Part shown: positions 35,120 to 46,694 of the stretch, one piece after another
How the letters are laid out: each line of letters opens with the position of its first letter
Position numbering within the stretch: the first letter of the stretch is position 1
Origin: Sarcomyxa edulis
Taxonomy: Eukaryota; Basidiomycota; Agaricomycetes; Agaricales; Mycenaceae
Length of the DNA: 64,000 nucleotides
Direction of reading: 5' to 3'
Assembly: GCA_009761415.1 (NCBI GenBank)
Contig: QUOL01000002.1
Location: 2,666,001 to 2,730,000, forward strand
Position numbers and translations under genes: made by a program
Notes under the pieces: generated by a model
Databases searched by the model: none
Seen by the model: the letters and a program-made list of their open reading frames with translations, nothing else
What the model was told of the DNA's origin: nothing

Positions 35120-35613
35120 ATTGTCGCACTCCTAAGCTAAGAGCTTCTCTTGCTCTTGCAAGGGAGGTCACTGTCTGGTGGAAACCTTGGTGGATTATCT
35201 TCTGATAGCACAAGTCGTCAATATCACGGGCAGCTTCAGACTCGGAGTAGACTTGGCGTCGGGACTCGGAAGGCGGTCACGGCATCAGACGCGTCGCGGT
35301 TCGGCTGCAGGTCCCTCCCCTAGATCCCAAACTACTAGCTCAGGATTCCCCATCCTCGTCCAAGATTCCTTTTCGATATCTACACATTTTTTCTGTACTA
35401 TAGGCAAGTCTTGTTATGTCTCTATCGTGAATTAAGTAGCCTCCAGTAGATCAGAATGAGCAGCGGTCAAGCGATATCGTGATTTTTCGCTCGAGATGCT
35501 GTAGTCATCACCTCGCCGGATCCAATTTGACGATGACGAATGTTGCCGAACGTCTATATAACCAGGGCATTGAAGTACCTCTCTGACATCCACCTCTTTT
35601 CTAGGACTCTATC
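35120..35613. promoter_or_regulatory. Divergent promoter region of acetyltransferase and SDR copy 1
   Basis: A TCTATATAA element at 35553-35561 lies 53 bases before the SDR start codon and is the likely TATA box. The other side serves the minus-strand acetyltransferase. No gene is supported within. Confidence 0.5.
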
Positions 35614-36919
35614 ATGGCGCGTAAATCTCTCTGGGCTTTCGTCTGCGACCAGTGGAGGAAGATCCCCGCTGTTGTCAAAACCGATCTATCAGGAAAGACG
35701 GTGATGGTCGTAGGTGCAAATATTGGTCTAGGATTTGAAGCCGCCAAACACTTTGCCACTATGAGCCCTCAAAGACTCATCATAGCCTGCAGGAGCAAGT
35801 CGAAAGGAGAGGCTGCCGTTGCCCGTCGCGTATCATGTCTTCACTCCGTTCTTCAATGGTCTCATGATCAGCTTTAGAACTGCAAGCAGAAACGGGATTC
35901 ACAAAGGCGGAACTATGGCTTGTCGACCTAGCCGAGTTCTCATCCGTCAAGGCGTTTGCAGATAAATTCGAAAAGGATGGTGGTCGATTGGATATCCTCG
36001 TTCAGAATGCTGGTGTGGGTACTTCTAACTTCAGTACCACTGTTGATGGATTTGAGACCACGTAAGTTGATCTATACTCCGTGTGTGCTCCAACTTATTG
36101 ACACAGCATTCAGTTTACAAGTCAACGACCTTTCCTCTGCTTTAGTTGCCTTGCTTCTACTACCGCGTATGGTGGAGACCGCAGAGAAATACTCCGTCAA
36201 ACCCCGTCTTGTCATTGTCGCCAGCGACGTGCACTATTGGACCACCGTCAAGAAGGAGGTCTTGGACTCGCCCAATATATGGCAGACACTTAGTAGCAAG
36301 GAGCATTGCACCCCACCGTATGTGGATACCAACAACGGCTTTATGTTGTCCGAAACTCACTTATTGCTTTGTCTCGTGCAGTGTCATGGAAGACCGTTAT
36401 CTAATCTCCAAACGTAAAGTCCTTCCGTGCACGAATTATTGCTCATTTTAGCTGACAGTCACTGCATAGTCCTCAATGTCTTTTTTGTCCGTGCCTTAGA
36501 TGCTCGTCTTCCAAATACCTCTCCGATAGTAGTTGCCGCCGCCCACCCCGGCTACTGCTACTCTGCCCTCCGTAGAGAGTTCTCAGGCTTTAGAGCCGTA
36601 ATCGATCGTATCATGGAGTTTGCTCTTGCCTGGACGACCGAACAAGGAAGTCGTCAACTGGTATGGGCTGCCCTTGGCGGAGATCCGGATCAACTTCGCG
36701 GAGGATATGTGTCGCTTGCTCAAGTTGTCGAGCCGAGTGACTTTGTCATCAGCGAGGAGGGACATAAGGTACAAGATCGCGCTTGGGTCAGTCAATATCT
36801 CGTCTTTCTATCTGGAGGTTAATTCTGACTTTCTGTAGACCGAGTTGCTCGACATCCTTGTCAAGGTTGACCCCAGAGTCCAGGAAAACGTCAATAAATA
36901 CCTAGGACCAACTGCATAA
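35614..36919 (+). CDS. Short-chain dehydrogenase/reductase, copy 1
   Basis: Six exons (35614-35824, 35878-36061, 36114-36317, 36382-36413, 36470-36786, 36839-36919) give 342 aa. SDR marks: dinucleotide-binding VVGANIGLGFEAA (a V replaces the usual first T), ACRSKSKGE, DILVQNAGV, the catalytic Ser in VIVASDVHYW, and Tyr-x3-Lys in YLISK, then AAHPGYCYS. The fold and motif order resemble the retinol-dehydrogenase/WW-oxidoreductase branch of classical SDRs; the substrate is unknown. The first five exons have exactly the same lengths as in copy 2 at 38354, so the pair arose by tandem duplication. A second exon junction changes a Glu codon to Gln relative to copy 2. Confidence 0.9.
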
Positions 36920-37574
36920 TTTTGTTTTTCTTGAGATGTATGAGGTATCCAAGTTTCCTTTGCAAGAAGTGAACGGGAACTATACTAACTACTGTGATTC
37001 CAGAAACTGCAGTATTCTGTTACTTCTCTTCTACCTTTCCGTTTCACCTTCTGAATTTCTACACCCGCCGTATACTGTAGCTTGCGCTGTCAACTCTACA
37101 CATATTTGTATATTTCACTAGATTTGGAACTACATACCTATAGCTCTATTTCCATTCGCGTGTCATCCTTGTGCATAAGATCTACCTATGAGTCGTCAAG
37201 CTGACTTAAATTGACGCGCCAGGGACGACGCGTCGTTACACCACGTGCAAGGGGAATGTGTGACTTTGTTGTGTATGTGCCAGTGACATTTGGCGACTAG
37301 TCCGCGACTCGACGCGCGTCAGACTCTGTCACTCCGAGTCTGTCCCGACTCTCTCGTCGATGCCCTCAGACATAGAGAGACACCTATCTCAATGAAAGCC
37401 AACGATGACGGGTTGTCGAACTCACCATGGAACAAAGTCGAATGAAAGGTGCATCGCCTTGGTTCCATTGTACAAAAAATTGCAAAAGCAAATTTGCTGT
37501 TTGCTGATGTAGAGCATGAACCCAGATACAGACAACTATGGACGTTTTTTCTCCACTATTGGTGTATACTGGCA
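36920..37574. other. Spacer between SDR copy 1 and the SDR relic
   Basis: Holds the 3' flank of copy 1. At about 37212-37255 it has a GC-rich block (GACGCGCC, GACGCG, CACGTGCA) that resembles a block upstream of SDR copy 2 at about 38117-38155. This looks like the promoter of the decayed middle copy. Confidence 0.45.
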
Positions 37575-37800
37575 CGCCTTATGACCAGTGAACGAATCCC
37601 AACCGCCAGCCCGTTGTCAAGACCGATCTGGTACGAAAAACGGTGATGTTCGCCGCTGCCAACATACACTCCTGAGGTGACTACTCGTTTCGACGGCTGA
37701 CTAAAGTAATTCTTAGATCCCTTAAGACGCCATTGGTGGAAACTTTGACCAAGTACGTGAAAAATTGCTTGGGTAGTCCGAGCCGAATGGTTTTGGTTTG
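37575..37800 (+). pseudogene. Relic of a third SDR copy
   Basis: Two pieces of SDR coding sequence remain. The first (about 37583-37666) aligns with the N-terminal part of the neighbours: a GACCAGTG start, then DNA that would read VVKTDL and, further on, KTVM. The second (about 37728-37795) aligns with the exon-5 segment of copy 2 coding for AIGGDPDQV and, later, VEPSD. Most of the gene between them is gone and the frame is broken. This is therefore a deleted copy lying between two intact ones. Confidence 0.75.
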
Positions 37801-38353
37801 AATGAGAAATCGGACTCTCGATATCGTACTCAGGCGAGTTGACTTTACTTCCCTTCACGTCTCAAACAGAAGTCCTGTAACTGGCCTTGTCTAGCTGGGT
37901 ACTTAACTTGAATACACGAAAAGACTCCACCGAAATTCTTATCGACTCGGACGTCAGCCTAGCGCCAAGGGCTAAGATACCTGTGAACTACCTGATCTCG
38001 ACCCGACTTCGAACCCAAACTGTGTAGGGGTCGTCTTGGAGTTCATCCATTTGCAGACCACCAATGTTTCTAGATCATGATGCCAGGAGCCATGCCCATC
38101 ATTTTGATCAGAAGTTGAACGCGCCGAGGCGACGCGCCCTCACGGCATGCACGTGTGCTCGTCGCTTGGTCTACTTAGGCCGAGTTTAGCTGACTTCAAC
38201 ACTCAAATCCAATGGAAAGTCTTCTTCAAAAGCTCATTAAGGACGTCAAAGAAATGACGCAAGCCCGCATCATACATGAATGAAGACTATAAAGGTTTCC
38301 ATCAGAACTGTCCCCTTTGCGTTCAGACCCGACTTTCCTCCTCGCAGAATACC
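37801..38353. promoter_or_regulatory. Upstream region of SDR copy 2
   Basis: Contains the GC-rich block at about 38117-38155 (ACGCGCC, GACGCGCC, GCACGTG) and a CTATAAAGG element at 38287-38295, 59 bases before the ATG. The latter is the likely TATA box. Confidence 0.5.
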
Positions 38354-39682
38354 ATGGCGCGTAAGACTATGTGGGGCTTCATTCGTGACCAGTGGACCAA
38401 GGTGCCTCCTGTCGTCAAAACTGACTTATCAGGAAAAACAGTGGTCGTTGTAGGTGCCAACGTCGGTTTAGGATTTGAGGCTGCGAAGCATTTTGCTTCG
38501 ATGAATCCCCAGAGACTTATCTTGGCTTGTAGAAGCAAAGAGAAGGGGGAGACTGCTGTCGCCGGTTGCGTATACCTTCTTATATCCTCGAGGTGAATCG
38601 ACTATTCATGAATCACGTACAGAATTGGGAACCAAGACGGGGTACAAGAACGCGGAATTATGGCTCGTTGACCTAGGGGATTTCTCGTCCGTCAGAGCAT
38701 TTGCGGACAGATTCGAAAATGATGGTGGTCGGTTGGACATCCTCGTCCAGAATGCCGGTGTGGCCTCCTTTGACTACAAATCCACGGTCGATGGGTATGA
38801 GACCACGTATGTATATCCTGCTCAGAGTGTGCTACGGAATCTGAGTTTTCCCTAGTATCCAAGTCAATGACCTCTCCTCCGCACTGGTTTCCCTGCTTTT
38901 CTTGCCGCATATGCTGGAGACCGCAACGAAATTCGCCGTGAAACCTCGTCTGGTTATCGTGTCCAGTGATGTGCACTATTGGAGTAAAATTCCCAAGAGT
39001 GTTCTGCAGACCCCGAATATCTTCCGGACCCTGGGGAGCAAGGAATTTTCAACGAAGAAGTATGTATTTGACGCGTCAATATCGACCTCGTTTGTACTTA
39101 CTGCTATCATATAGAGCTATGGGAGATCGTTATTTCGTCTCCAAGCGTAAGACAACGTTCACTCCTACGAGATCTAATTTTGCTCACGGTTCATTGATCT
39201 TAGTCCTCAATGTACTCTTTGTCCGTGCATTAGACGCGCATCTTGCCCCGACCTCCCCCATAATTGTTTCAGCGGTCAATCCCGGATTCTGCTACTCCTC
39301 CATCCGCAGAGATTTCAAGGGCTTCATGGCCATAGTTGACAAAATTATGGAATTCACCGTCGCTTGGACGACTGAACAAGGAAGTCGTCAGCTTGTCTGG
39401 GCTGCCATTGGTGGGGATCCAGACCAAGTACGTGGAGGATATGTTTCAATTGCCAACGTTGTCGAGCCGAGCGACTATGTTGTTGGGAAGGAGGGAAGGA
39501 AGTTGCAAGATCGCGCTTGGGTGAGTCAATCGTCCACTCGTCATCTCCCTCCATATTGTCCTCATGAATCTTTCCACTGAATTGTGTAGACTGACTTAGT
39601 CGACATTCTTGTCAAAGTCGATCCGAGAGTCAAGGAAACAATCGACAAATTTCTGATCGCTGATGCTTCAGTCTGCCACTAG
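38354..39682 (+). CDS. Short-chain dehydrogenase/reductase, copy 2
   Basis: Six exons (38354-38564, 38623-38806, 38856-39059, 39115-39146, 39204-39520, 39590-39682) give 346 aa. Motifs: VVGANVGLGFEAA, ACRSKEKGE, DILVQNAGV, the catalytic Ser in VIVSSDVHYW, YFVSK (Tyr and Lys), VNPGFCYSS, WTTEQGSRQLVWAA. Compared with copy 1 the C-terminus is four residues longer (ending ASVCH). The upstream Met at 38276 is in frame, but the family start MARK at 38354 is shared with copy 1 and is preferred. Cytosolic NAD(P)-dependent oxidoreductase of unknown substrate. Confidence 0.9.
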
Positions 39683-40044
39683 TTATACAAGTTCTTGTAT
39701 CGTTTCAGACTCTGCGTTGCTTGATGTTCTTACAAGTCAGCTCCTCGCCGACATCAACGTGGCGATAATATACCCTCACACATAAGCTATCGCCATTCAT
39801 GATTCGTACTTCTGTAGTCCGATAAATACCCAAGAAAAACAAGAAAGATCATACAACCGCAGTGGAGGAAGTGATGGCTATAGGATATACATGTCGAGTC
39901 AGGGTATACTAACATGATACATCGTGTCCATTAGCCAGAGGGTAATGTATAGGACGGATGTGGGTAAGAACTGATACAGTGGATGAGAAAATAGATAGAC
40001 CAGTCGGACCTATACGCAAGGCCATAGACCTTGAAACCGCAAGA
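39683..40044. other. Convergent 3' spacer
   Basis: Separates the stop codons of SDR copy 2 and the Smr gene. No feature seen. Confidence 0.4.
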
Positions 40045-42151
40045 CTAAGAAACCCCTGTGGCTCTCCCATGCACAATCAAACCGCCGTCCCAGGCACCTA
40101 CGCTCCATCCGTCGCGAATAAGCGCGCTCTTCACGGCAGGTTTGAGGACTCCAACCTTATTCGCAGAATGCGTCCCGCGTCCAGTTATGATTTTGAGCGG
40201 TTTTTCTGCACGGTGGAAATAACGCGTCAGAACGAGATAAGAGAAGAGAAGAGGATAGCCTTCTCACGTGATGAGGTATGGAGTCGTTGGAGAGTTTCTT
40301 CGACGATGACGATAGCTTCTGATACGGTTGTTCCATGGAGGTCAACGGTCTGATGGTCGTGGGATGCAAGCCTGGTAAAACATACGAATCGTAATGTTAG
40401 TTGGGTCTCGACTGAGCCTCAAGACTTAACATTACCTTTTAGCTTCCACCATCTCTTTAGCCGCGTGTAACGCCTCCGTTCTGGCCGCTTCCTGGAATTC
40501 TCGGGCCTACGATATAACATGGTATGTTAGATACGATGGGAACGAAGGGAATGGAAGTAAAGTTTAACCTTTTCTGCAAAGTAGTATGCAACTTCCCCGC
40601 CTCGCGTCTTCGAATTCCCTCTTTGCCACATCTTCGAAGCTTCTCGCAACAATTGGTTCCTCTTCTTCAAACTCGCATCCATTTTCTTCCTGTAATGACT
40701 CAACTCGCCCACATCTCCTTTGCCTCCCATTCCGATGCCGTTTCCGCTCCCCTTGATGCCAGTCTTTATACCGTTGACATCTCGTGCGTACGCAGGTATA
40801 CGGTGTGCCAACGGATGAGGACCGCCATTCGTCTTTTGACGCTGGGGTACTTCTTGCCACTGGAACGGACTGGGTTTCCGACTTGGAGGCGGGGTGGGTG
40901 GCTTGAATTTCGCCCTCAATACTGGGGGCGGCTGGACAGATGGCGGACCGGATGGCAATCGAGACTTCTGCCAGGCATCAGTGGCAGGCGAGGCAGGAGA
41001 TGTAGACGGAGGTGGAAGATGGTATACACCCATTTCGAGATGGCCCGAAGAAGAATCGGAGTCTAGATCACGGAGAAGCTCTGTGAGAGTCATTGCATCG
41101 TCTCCCCGTCCTTTCGTGGCAATGACGGCGAGTTGGGTATCTGAAACGAGGCGCGATCGCTCATCGACAGCCAGAGAGTCATAACGTGGTAATAAGATGT
41201 CTAACAAGCCAAATAGAACTTGTGTGTGCTCATCGGAAGATTCTTGGGAAGAACATATAGATTCGAGGGCAGAACATAGAGCCTGGTACGGCGTGTTATA
41301 GATAGGGGAGTGGAAATAAGACTGGAAGAAATTCGAATCATGAGGGGGGAGGAGTGATGCAAGATGGATTGACATCGACGAGAGTTGGGTCCACGGGTCC
41401 GGCAATTCCGAGTTATTGCGAGACGACGCTGGACGGGCGTGGTGTTGCTGGCGCACATCGGAGATAGCAATCTTCTTGCCTCGCTGAGTCTTTCTCTTGC
41501 CCGCCTTTGCGATGTCCCGGGAATTTCGTTTAGTGTCAACCGTCTTCCAAGACATGTCGTCATTATCCAACACATCCAGTCCTTCATCCTCGTTTAGGCT
41601 CTCTAGTCCTCTTTCCTCCAATTCGCGTACAAACTCGTTGGTTAAAATGGCTGAAACCACATTCTCCATATCAACCTCTCCGTCGTCATTGCTTCCGTCA
41701 GCAAGAGCACTCAGGAGTTTGGCGGTCGACACATGAGGCAAGGCTGCCTGTAGAAATCCAAGAGGGGAATTGAATGGACATTGCGACGATCCTGATGAGT
41801 CTGAGCCCGAGCTAGTTGTTGCGGTATTGCCTCGGTAGAAATCTGGTGTACTGCTCGTCTCATCGGTTGCCGACGCTAATCTGGCGTCTGAGGAGTCATC
41901 GAATAGTTGTGATTCGTCTGCCTGGGCAGCCAGTTCACCTAGTAGACCACGCAAGTCCTGGATTTGTTCCGATGTAGGCTCATCGTTGTCTGCCTCGATA
42001 TCATTGAGTAAAGCAGCTAGGAGGGAAGAATCCAAGGGCGGGCAAAATTCCCTCTGCCATCTTTGTCAGATTTTTTTGCGAATTCTTTGTAGATTTGTTG
42101 AGGTCGGTATCGTACCTGTAATTTTTCAAAGAGAGCAGGAGAAGAACCCAT
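40045..42151 (-). CDS. DUF1771 plus Smr domain protein
   Basis: Five exons (42151-42116, 42053-40569, 40506-40436, 40371-40268, 40205-40045) give 618 aa. The short first exon supplies MGSSPALFEKLQ, since the long exon has no good Met and a stop lies just before it. The N-terminal two thirds is mostly disordered. From about residue 455 a DUF1771-type helical region appears (ELSHYRKKMDASLKKRNQLL, then FAEKAREFQEAARTEALHAA). The Smr domain follows: TVDLHGTTVSEAI, ITGRGTHSANKVGVLKPAV and a final GLIVHGR. Smr domains are nucleic-acid nicking/endonuclease modules; with DUF1771 they occur in proteins such as yeast Cue2, which cuts mRNA at stalled ribosomes. A role in RNA surveillance is inference. 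It diverges from the DUF2015 gene 189 bases away. Confidence 0.88.
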
Positions 42152-42340
42152 GTATAAGAGATGAGATACGGCGAGGGGAGTGGTGGACTTGGTGGAAAAA
42201 TGAAATATTTGCCAGTCGTCGGATTCGAAAGGTCCGCGGTCGTCTGAGGCTGTGCAAGCACCTCACTGCGGATGCATTGCGAAGTTCCAGCATCTTAACT
42301 TCTCCTCTCACATTTCTATCTCGAACTACTTACAACGAAT

Positions 42341-42901
42341 ATGCTGTTTTACTTCTCCCTGGCGGCCACTGCAGCACTACTGGTTATGCGTGAGTGTCAA
42401 AAGTTGGTCGGAATTACAGATTCATCGACGATGTTTTCGTAGTGGTGTTTCATTATCGAGCAGTCTTGATGCCTCACCTCCCTGCGAGGGTCAAAGCAAT
42501 GTTCCCAAAGCTCAGCAACTATACCCGGTTAACGACATTCTCATCCCAAGTCAATGCGGGACTTTCATCCTCCGAATTTGACATTGAGGCAAATATTCGG
42601 GACGGAGATTCACGGGCAGGCTTGGATGAGCGAGGGACACAAGAAGTGTTGGATATTATGCGCAGAGAGCGTGTCAAGTGAGTGGGAGTCTCGTACGCAT
42701 CCTCGTTCCAGGCTGAACACTGGACCGATTTCGTCATTCAGCTTCGACCAAGCGAGGCTCATACGGCACAATCAGATTTTGGCGCGCAATGGTATCGACC
42801 CAACAGGTCATTCATTCACCGATCCACCTTTTGTAAACGGCTGTACTCATATGCTTTCTCCAGGAATGCCATTGGATTCGAAAGCCATCACGCATCTGTA
42901 A
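42341..42901 (+). CDS. DUF2015-family small membrane-anchored protein
   Basis: Exons 42341-42389, 42443-42677, 42742-42806 and 42864-42901 give 128 aa. The N-terminus (LFYFSLAATAALLVM) is a signal-anchor or signal peptide. The body has the fungal DUF2015 pattern: FSSQVNAGLSSSEFDIEANI, RDGDSRAGLDE, VLDIMRRERVNFDQARLI and RNGIDPTGMPLDSKAI. The last intron (42807-42863) was placed because removing it joins GIDPTG to MPLDSKA, as in the family. Function is unknown; the family is widespread in fungi. Confidence 0.8.
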
Positions 42902-44665
42902 TTCAACCTCTCCACTCCCCCGCTGTCTTACTCTGGATCTATTTGTTGTGCTTTTATCTCTTTCTCATTTGTATACCAAGTGCAACACTTTGCACTACTT
43001 GACCCCATGCAATCTTGAATTCACATCCGATCTTTATTTCTCGTTATCTTCCTACTGGGCTACTCACATCTACTCCACCTTTACGCCTACTTCCCCTCGT
43101 GGCTGGTTCATTGCTCTCATCCGTCCCGGGCGGATTCGGTTATATCTTAAGAATAACTTCTATTTCCAGTGCTACTGCCGTGAAAGCGCTGATAGTGGTG
43201 ATCTCTTTTAGATTTCGTCGGTGCTTGTTTCAATTGCGTCTTCGCTCGAGAAAGTTTCGGTGCGTGAACATTGCCGTGTGCTCCTCTGGATCATCACATC
43301 TCCCCCTTCGTTGCAATCCGATAAGCAGCCGGTGAATGTGAGGACATTGCTTTCTATTGATAACAATCTCTGGTAACCTACCTATCGTGTCTAGGCGCCT
43401 TCTGTCTCCTCACCACCAAAGTAACCGATTGCTGAGCACTATCCGATCTTGGAGCACTTCTGTATGATCTCATTGCCACAAGGCTTCGGCATGCTCATCG
43501 GCCGTATGGCGTTGCCAGAAATATGCATCTGACCGACCAATATTGGCACACGCATAAACTCCAATCGCATGGACAAGTCCTTAGGCCTTATGTCCAGAGG
43601 ACCTACAGGATCGAGACTCCACCTTTTAAACGCGCGGCACCTAACGTGATAGTCTCGCTGGCCCACAGAATATGTTCCCAGCCATCCCCGGACAACAATC
43701 TGCAATTTTACATGCAATGAAGTACCTGTTTCTTCTCTCCAGTCAATGTTCGGGCCTTTACCTACGTACTTCGTCAACAGGTGACTACGCCGCATTGCTG
43801 CGTTCTGTGGCCAGAACCTCCTAGCCCCCAGCTGATGCGACGATGAGGTTCTATTCTACATTAAAATATCAGAAAGTACGTTCCTCGCGGCGTGTTTTCT
43901 GCGGAGCATTGGCCGGTTGTTTTAGGGCAGAACTGAGGGTTCTGACCTGGACTCAGCGGGTCCCGCGATCCCCAGCGCGTTACGAGGTATGTAGGCATCG
44001 TCTCGAGAATTCTTCATTCAGTACACAGTTATCTCCTCTGCGGTCTTTTTGGGGGACTAGGTTTTTTCGATGCAGACCAGGTACAGTTGCCTTTTGTGAC
44101 CGAGTGGGCCTGTTCCTTGTCCTTCGCTGTGGCCTTCTCCACTACTCCCATTCAAATTTTAACGCAGCTTGAACACACACTCCTTGATCGGGCTCTGACC
44201 GAAGTTTTATGAGCGCTCACGACTTGCTCCATTCGTCGGTGATCGCGGCATCATTCATCGCTGCGTCACGGATTTTGCTGAGGATTTTGGTGAGCCTAAA
44301 TTCATCCCCATACGTACGTCTCCGTCGATTTTTTGCTTGTGCAGGAGCAACAACGCGTTCGCGCTCATGTGATTATCATTGTTCAAAATCAGTACCTGGC
44401 CCTCGGTGTCATTTTCCATTGTCTACCACTCGCCTTGAACGGCCGACGTCCTGTCAGGGGATGATCTGTTTGACACCACCGTGGCAGCGATTCCGTCGAC
44501 TTTTCTCGACTATAACTATTGTACGTGTTCCACTATTTTATCCGCAACCACAGAATCAGACCTTAGGCTTTAGGTACCCAGTGAGATCTAAGAGTTTAGG
44601 ATGACGATCTGCCTCCCAACCTTTCTCAGACTTATTCTCACTCGAATTGGATCACGCGAATATAC
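42902..44665. other. Gene-poor region left of the transposon
   Basis: A 1.8-kb stretch with only scattered frames (for example 43015-43335 and 44209-44604, plus) that show no domain or coherent splicing. It may contain a decayed gene. No RNA gene seen. Confidence 0.4.
44657..44665. repeat. Left 9-bp target-site duplication
   Basis: CGAATATAC, directly repeated at 45565-45573 on the other side of the element. Confidence 0.85.
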
Positions 44666-44795
44666 GGATAATTCTATTCAGCAACCCCGGTTGTCGACAA
44701 CAACCCCCCAAAGTATTAGTAAGCCTATTTATTCAAGCTTGTCAGTGCCCGGGGTCTTTTACCCGCGCGATCGCGAGGACGTCCCACCGGCGCGT
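44666..44795 (+). repeat. Left terminal inverted repeat
   Basis: Matches the reverse complement of 45435-45564. Contains the palindrome TTGTCGACAA and a GCGATCGCGAGGA segment. Confidence 0.85.
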
Positions 44796-45434
44796 CAGCG
44801 TGCACGTCGTCGCGTCGACTCAACTTTGGCTGAAGCTACGATTTCCGACTAGTGAGATACTCTTCCTCAAGGTACTTGAATAGTTATGTAGGTCTGCTCA
44901 CGTCACGGAGACTCTGAGGCATACCTTCTTCATTACTATTCACGAGTAAATACGTGCACCAGATATGTCTCGGATAGAGAATTGTTTGTGAAGGTTCTCA
45001 GATGAGGTACCCTTTGACCTAAATTTGGTCGGGAACGGATGTTGGAGGATTTGTTGTAACCTACATATGACATCACATACGAAAGACGCGTCTTGGGCGC
45101 GTCGGGCCTTGGTCGGGCCAAAGTTCGGCTGCATCGCGTCGGAGTTCTCGTGCTCTGAGTGGACCGTCAGATACCTTAGAACTTATACAGTTATACTTCG
45201 AAAAATAGGGTATCACCAAGTTGTACGCACCGACACGTAGTACACGTGCACCTGAGCTCAATTTACACCCACTGCCTACCCAACATCTAGCATGGCTAAA
45301 ATAATCGAGTCACTCGGACTCACTCCACAGAACTTTGTGTCTTTGGCTAGATAGTGACTAATAACTGTGTGCTCTTGTCTATGCAATGTGCACTGTAACA
45401 TGAGTAGCTACTTCATCACACAGTGAAGTTACGA

Positions 45435-45564
45435 ACGCGCCGGTGAGAATCCTCGCGATCGAGCGAGTGGAAGACCCCGAGCACTGACAAGCTTGAATAA
45501 ACAGGCTTACTAATACTTTGGGGGGGTTGTTGTCGACAACCGGGGTTGCTGAATAGAATTATCC
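45435..45564 (-). repeat. Right terminal inverted repeat
   Basis: Reverse complement of the left repeat, with a one-C longer C run and a few substitutions in the inner third. Confidence 0.85.
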
Positions 45565-45573
45565 CGAATATAC
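45565..45573. repeat. Right 9-bp target-site duplication
   Basis: CGAATATAC, the same as 44657-44665. Confidence 0.85.
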
Positions 45574-46694
45574 TATTTCAAAATCCTCAGAATTCCAGTA
45601 TTTTTCATTTTCTGAAACATACAGAACTCTTTCGAATTGTTCCACGTCCCCGATAACGTGGCCTTCGCTGGGTGAACATTCACGGATGCAATTTAGACAC
45701 CAAAGCGTAGACAACGAGATACGATTTTTTGGTCCAACGGTCCTTGGGGGCCGATCGTCGGGACCCATATACATACATACACAGGTATACTGTACACTTG
45801 GGTTTAACTTCGACGTATTCCTTACCATTTCCTCAGGATCTGCGTATATCGTCGGGACGGCGATCCATATCTGGCAGATTTTTCCAACGGAGCTTTGAGC
45901 CCGAGGCTCAATACATCATCCAGAACACGGTTCTTGAGGGTGTGCAGTCCACACATACGTAGACCGTTGACAGCCTTTTTTGATGCATCAGTAATGTCAT
46001 GATTGTATCGCAGATAATCTACGCGCGAATCTAGAACATAAACCTGGCCGTCATGGCCTTGGCCTTGGCCTGAGCGCTGAGCGAACACACTGGATATACA
46101 TCCTCCGAAATGAATTTACGTATGTAGCAGGAGGTGTACAACCCCGTTGCGGAATATGGACGGAGCCCCCGAAAACGAGTTGCGTTGTTTCTACCGCCCG
46201 GACGGAGAACTCGTTCGGGGAGATTGTCCGGTCGGTGTGACAGGGCTCCAGGAGGCGGGGTTTTCCATAATACAACGGTGAACGAAATACAAGCCGAAGT
46301 ACGGTACAGTACAAGTATAGTGCAAAACAGAACAAAGAGTGTTGTATGCCGAGTAATCGAGAGCAAAAGGGAAGCGATAGCGAGGAGGTAACACAGCGTC
46401 CGTGGATGTATAATGACAAGCTAGTAATGTGAGGAGGCAGCGAAGAACGAGTCAAAACATAAGAGGAGCGAAAACGGAACGTACAAAACGGTGATGAGAG
46501 TACAAATGTGTACAAAGTGTGCGAGGACAGAGTTTCCAAAGTGACGAACAAGAGACGAGAGAAAGAGAGACAGCGAGACGAAGACGGAGATGGCGTTGAG
46601 AAAGTTCTTGAAAGCGGCAGCGGACTAGGAGGAATCTTGTCAACTAGGTTTGATCCAGCTAAGCAGGACACAAATTTAACCTTATGTTTCCTCT
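45574..46694. other. Gene-poor region right of the transposon
   Basis: A 1.1-kb stretch. A 206-aa minus-strand open frame (46051-46671) is Ser/Leu/Arg-rich without domain marks and lies where the 3' UTR of the adjacent minus-strand gene should be. It is not called. Confidence 0.4.

Larger units (their letters stand above)
44666..45564. mobile_element. Non-autonomous DNA transposon with 130-bp inverted repeats (MULE-like)
   Basis: The 899-bp element starts GGATAATTCTATTCAGC and ends with its reverse complement. The inverted repeats cover 44666-44795 and 45435-45564 and are about 90% identical with one-base indels. The element is flanked by the perfect 9-bp direct repeat CGAATATAC. Long terminal inverted repeats with a 9-bp duplication are the mark of Mutator-like elements. 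The interior (about 640 bp) holds no transposase, only short open frames, so it must have been moved by an enzyme from elsewhere. Near-identical ends and the intact duplication point to fairly recent insertion. Confidence 0.85.

Noticed and set aside
44936..45240. Small open frames inside the transposon as a possible transposase
   Set aside because: They are under 75 aa, overlap each other on opposite strands, and have no DDE-type or zinc-finger motif.
46051..46671. 206-aa open frame on the minus strand
   Set aside because: Composition is Ser/Leu/Arg-rich without any domain, it lies just beyond the stop codon of the 752-aa gene on the same strand, and no splice partner exists. Probably 3' UTR or chance.
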